Shown: positions 61,810-64,000 of the stretch, in pieces | Layout of the letters: every line of letters starts with the position of its first letter | Numbering within the stretch: the first letter of the stretch is position 1 | Assembly: GCA_030680235.1 (NCBI GenBank) | Contig: JAUXWQ010000064.1 | Coordinates: forward strand, 1 to 64,000 | DNA: 64,000 nucleotides | Reading direction: 5' to 3' | DNA from: Coxiellaceae bacterium | GTDB taxonomy: Bacteria > Pseudomonadota > Gammaproteobacteria > Coxiellales > Coxiellaceae | Position numbers and translations under genes: made by a program | The notes under the pieces: model-generated | Database searches by the model: none | The model's input: only the letters and a program-made list of their open reading frames with translations | What the model was told of the DNA's origin: nothing

Positions 61810-63408
61810 TTAGTCACGTTTTGTCGGTTTTTTGAATTTGCTTCTTTCACCGCTGCGATCAGTGCGATCACTGCGATTAGCGCCTTCACCGCGAGCAGGG
61901 CGGGCAGATCCTTCACTACGACTGCTACGAGGAGGACGACTTGAACGTTCGCCGCGACCATCAGAATCATCTTCACGTCGACGATAGGGTTTTTTACGAT
62001 CATCAAAAGAAGAAGGACGTCTTCTTTCTTTTTCCCTATCACGTTCTCTTCTTTCTGGTGAGGGTTTTTTTAAAGGTTGTTCTTGATAATTATCATCAAA
62101 AGACGATTCAGAGTCCTTTAAAAATAACAATGCAGCTGCAATTTCTTTACCAGTACATTTACAATCATTCGAAATTGTTTTCACGCTTTCAATAAAAGGC
62201 TCAAGTTTGTCGCGATTTTCTTGAATCAATTTTGTGATGCTATCACTCAAAACAGTTAATCTTTTTTGTTGAATCATTTTTTGATCAGGTGGACTAACAC
62301 GTGTGATTACACGATTGGTATGACGCTCAATAGCCCCAATAAAACGCATTTCACGTGGTGTTACAAATAAAATTGCTTTACCTTCACGACCAGCACGACC
62401 GGTTCTACCAATACGATGCACGTAAGAGTCCATATCAAAAGGCATGTCATAGTTAAATACGTGAGTGATGCGCTCAACATCTAATCCACGTGCTGCAACA
62501 TCGGTTGCAACTGCAATATTTAATGAACCGCTTTTCAAACGAGCAATTGTTTTTTCGCGCGCTGCTTGGCTCATATCACCATTTAATGCAGCCGCTTTAT
62601 AGCCATGGGCTATTAATTTTTCAGCGAGTGTTGTGGAATCATTTTTCGTGCGTGTAAAAATAATTACGCCTTGATTGTCTTCCAGTGCTAAAAACCGCAT
62701 TAAAACGGCTTGTTTTTGTTCGCGTGATACTTGAACATAAACTTGTGTAATGGTTTCAACCGCATTTTTCTCAGATTTTATTTCAACGCGCTTTGGATTT
62801 TTCAAGTATTTTTGAGCCATTCTAACAATAGATGATGGCAGCGTTGCTGAAAATAAAGCGGTTTGATGTGCTTTTGTGATGTGGGTTAAAATCCATTCAA
62901 CATCATCAATAAAGCCCATTTTTAACATTTCATCTGCTTCATCGATTACCAATGTTTCAACGGCATCGAGTACAAGTGTCCCGCGACGCAAGTGATCCAT
63001 CAAACGGCCTGGCGTTCCCACAACTACTTGAGGACCACGTTTTAAAGCGCTTAATTGTGGTTTGAAATCTTGGCCACCATAAATCGCAATGGCTTTAAAT
63101 CCTTTAATATGTTTTGCATATTCTTGGAAATTATTAGCAACTTGAATCGCCAATTCACGTGTTGGTGCTAACACGAGTGCTTGTGCTGATTTAACGGAGG
63201 GTTTTAATCTTGATAAAATCGGCAATGCAAAGGCTGCCGTTTTTCCGGTACCTGTTTGTGCTTGTGCCAGTAAATCATCACCATTGAGCAAAATGGGAAG
63301 ACTTTGAGATTGTACCGGTGTTGGTGTTTCATACCCCATTTCTTGAACTGCTTTTAAAACAGCTTCATCAAGAGAAAATTCTGAAAAGGAACTTATTTTT
63401 TTTGACAT
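61810..63408 (-). CDS. deaD: DEAD-box ATP-dependent RNA helicase (DeaD/CsdA-like)
   Basis: 532 residues. AQTGTGKTAAFALPIL (motif I), PTRELA (Ia), TPGRL, VIDEADEML (II), SATLP (III), ATDVAARGLDVERI (V) and YVHRIGRTGRAGREG (VI). Residues about 375..455 form a helical extension; from 455 the tail is Arg/Ser/Asp-rich and disordered (many RGE, RSD repeats). Shorter than E. coli DeaD (629) and lacks its full RNA-binding domain. The spacer upstream (63409..63721) suggests a long leader as for cold-shock helicases. Confidence 0.9.
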   Translation of the reverse strand: MSKKISSFSEFSLDEAVLKAVQEMGYETPTPVQSQSLPILLNGDDLLAQAQTGTGKTAAFALPILSRLKPSVKSAQALVLAPTRELAIQVANNFQEYAKHIKGFKAIAIYGGQDFKPQLSALKRGPQVVVGTPGRLMDHLRRGTLVLDAVETLVIDEADEMLKMGFIDDVEWILTHITKAHQTALFSATLPSSIVRMAQKYLKNPKRVEIKSEKNAVETITQVYVQVSREQKQAVLMRFLALEDNQGVIIFTRTKNDSTTLAEKLIAHGYKAAALNGDMSQAAREKTIARLKSGSLNIAVATDVAARGLDVERITHVFNYDMPFDMDSYVHRIGRTGRAGREGKAILFVTPREMRFIGAIERHTNRVITRVSPPDQKMIQQKRLTVLSDSITKLIQENRDKLEPFIESVKTISNDCKCTGKEIAAALLFLKDSESSFDDNYQEQPLKKPSPERRERDREKERRRPSSFDDRKKPYRRREDDSDGRGERSSRPPRSSRSEGSARPARGEGANRSDRTDRSGERSKFKKPTKRD

Positions 63409-63721
63409 AATTTTTATTTCTTTAGGTTAATAATAAGGTAGCTTTAGGTTTCGCTAAGCCCCGATTAACCAGGCTCTAAACGAATTCTTGATAGCCACGG
63501 AAAGAGAAGCCCCTGCTTCTGATTCCAAAAAAAAACGCCCAATTCCAAATTGGACCAAACGAAAAAATTAAGCGCTTACTTGCACGCTTTAAAAATTTCA
63601 TCCGGATCCACTTGAAAATGGACGTTTTTGAAAATTTTCTGTAAGCGACCCTTCTTCAACTGATGGGTTTTTTTACCCGCTTACGGCGAGGCATGATTTA
63701 ACATGCCCCAAATAGACAATG
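63409..63721. other. 313-base leader between the RRM gene and the helicase
   Basis: No gene. Contains GGCATG-ATTTAA-CATGCC-like (near 63692..63709) and GGGT-A7-ACCC-like hairpins and an ATTCCAAATTGGA palindrome (63541..63555). Both flanking genes are on the minus strand, so this is the 3' end of the RRM gene plus a long 5' leader of the helicase; cold-regulated helicases often have such leaders. Confidence 0.45.
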
Positions 63722-64000
63722 TTAGTCGCGATCGCTTCTTTCAAAACGTGAGTTTCTGTTGTCGTTACCACGGTTGTTGTTAAATGGGCGACCACCAGCA
63801 TTTGGTGAACGACGGAATTCGCCACCATTACCAGGAGCACCGCCACCAGAACGGCGATTATCTTCTCTTGCGATATTCACTTTTAATTTTCTACCGTCTA
63901 AGTCAGCACCATTAGCAGCCAATGCAGTTTCACAGTCTTGATCTGAAGCATAGGTAATGAAACCAAAGCCTTTTGAACGACCTGTGCTAAAGTCGATGAT
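63722..64000 (-). CDS. RRM-domain RNA-binding protein (partial, cut by window end)
   Basis: 93 codons visible, the 3' part. TGRSKGFGFITYASDQDCET is RNP1 (KGFGFITY) of a small RRM; LDGRKLKVNIAREDNR ends the domain; then a Gly/Arg/Asn-rich tail (GGGAPGNGGEFRRSPNAGGR) of about 45 residues. Such glycine-rich proteins act as cold-induced RNA chaperones. Lies upstream of the DEAD-box helicase in the same direction. The N-terminus is outside the window. Confidence 0.9.
   Translation of the reverse strand: MIDFSTGRSKGFGFITYASDQDCETALAANGADLDGRKLKVNIAREDNRRSGGGAPGNGGEFRRSPNAGGRPFNNNRGNDNRNSRFERSDRD

Noticed and set aside
1-64000. tRNA, rRNA or tmRNA genes
   Set aside because: No cloverleaf with CCA/T-arm signature and no rRNA-like conserved stretch noticed on either strand.

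Overview
The window is AT-rich chromosomal DNA of a gammaproteobacterium, most likely an intracellular or host-associated member of the Legionellales (Legionella/Coxiella relatives). This placement is an inference. It rests on a protein at 591..3005 that carries, with matching spacing, the catalytic residues of the Legionella Dot/Icm effector SidJ; on a PmrA-box-like site upstream of it; on a Pht-like MFS transporter; and on the general gene content. No rRNA, tRNA or CRISPR array was seen.

Left part (1..12.4 kb): the 5' tip of an IS110-type transposase, the SidJ-like gene, then a decaying lasso-peptide locus. That locus has a cyclase split by one in-frame TGA, a truncated sulfotransferase, an intact B2 protease, an intact PqqD-like recognition protein, a secreted cysteine-containing protein and a candidate precursor. 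Ordinary accessory genes follow: AhpD-like, an epimerase, an aspartoacylase-family/MFS pair with a probable leaderless mRNA, MauE/DoxX and DUF1275.

12.8..22.2 kb: one 3131-residue nonribosomal peptide synthetase with the domain order C-A-T-C-T-C-T-C-T-C. It has a single adenylation domain whose specificity residues read as serine, and no thioesterase. This is the most unusual system in the window: one activating domain has to serve four carrier domains and five condensation domains.

22.3..46.2 kb: NlpC/P60, Hsp70-like and GH18 genes; yaaA; DUF1328; an FMN reductase; a LysP-like permease with a GGQ release-factor-like protein and a second APC permease; an operon of TerC, NCS2 permease, HIT and RlmJ; an operon of aldehyde dehydrogenase, photolyase and beta-CASP nuclease; MFS; monooxygenase with a VOC protein carrying a histone-H1-like lysine tail; a secreted nucleoside hydrolase; a DUF1704 QEGLA protein and a DUF4442 protein. 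Two MITE-like elements with 9-bp target duplications lie here.

46.2..50.4 kb: a complete plasmid-type maintenance cassette (Rep_3 initiator, four iterons, parA, parB, a near-consensus parS and two identical palindromes). It is embedded between chromosomal genes and directly abuts essential ispE/ispF. The window is therefore either a chromosome carrying an integrated replicon or a chromid.

50.4..64 kb: ispF-ispE, an oxidoreductase, a DUF4143 ATPase, ogt, an AMP-ligase/ACP/ketosynthase protein with no acyltransferase, an unknown coiled-coil membrane protein, msrBA, a truncated LMW tyrosine phosphatase, a UDP-glucuronate epimerase, a DEAD-box helicase and an RRM protein cut by the window end. 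Three copies of a REP-like palindromic repeat sit between genes at about 11.0, 22.3 and 53.0 kb.
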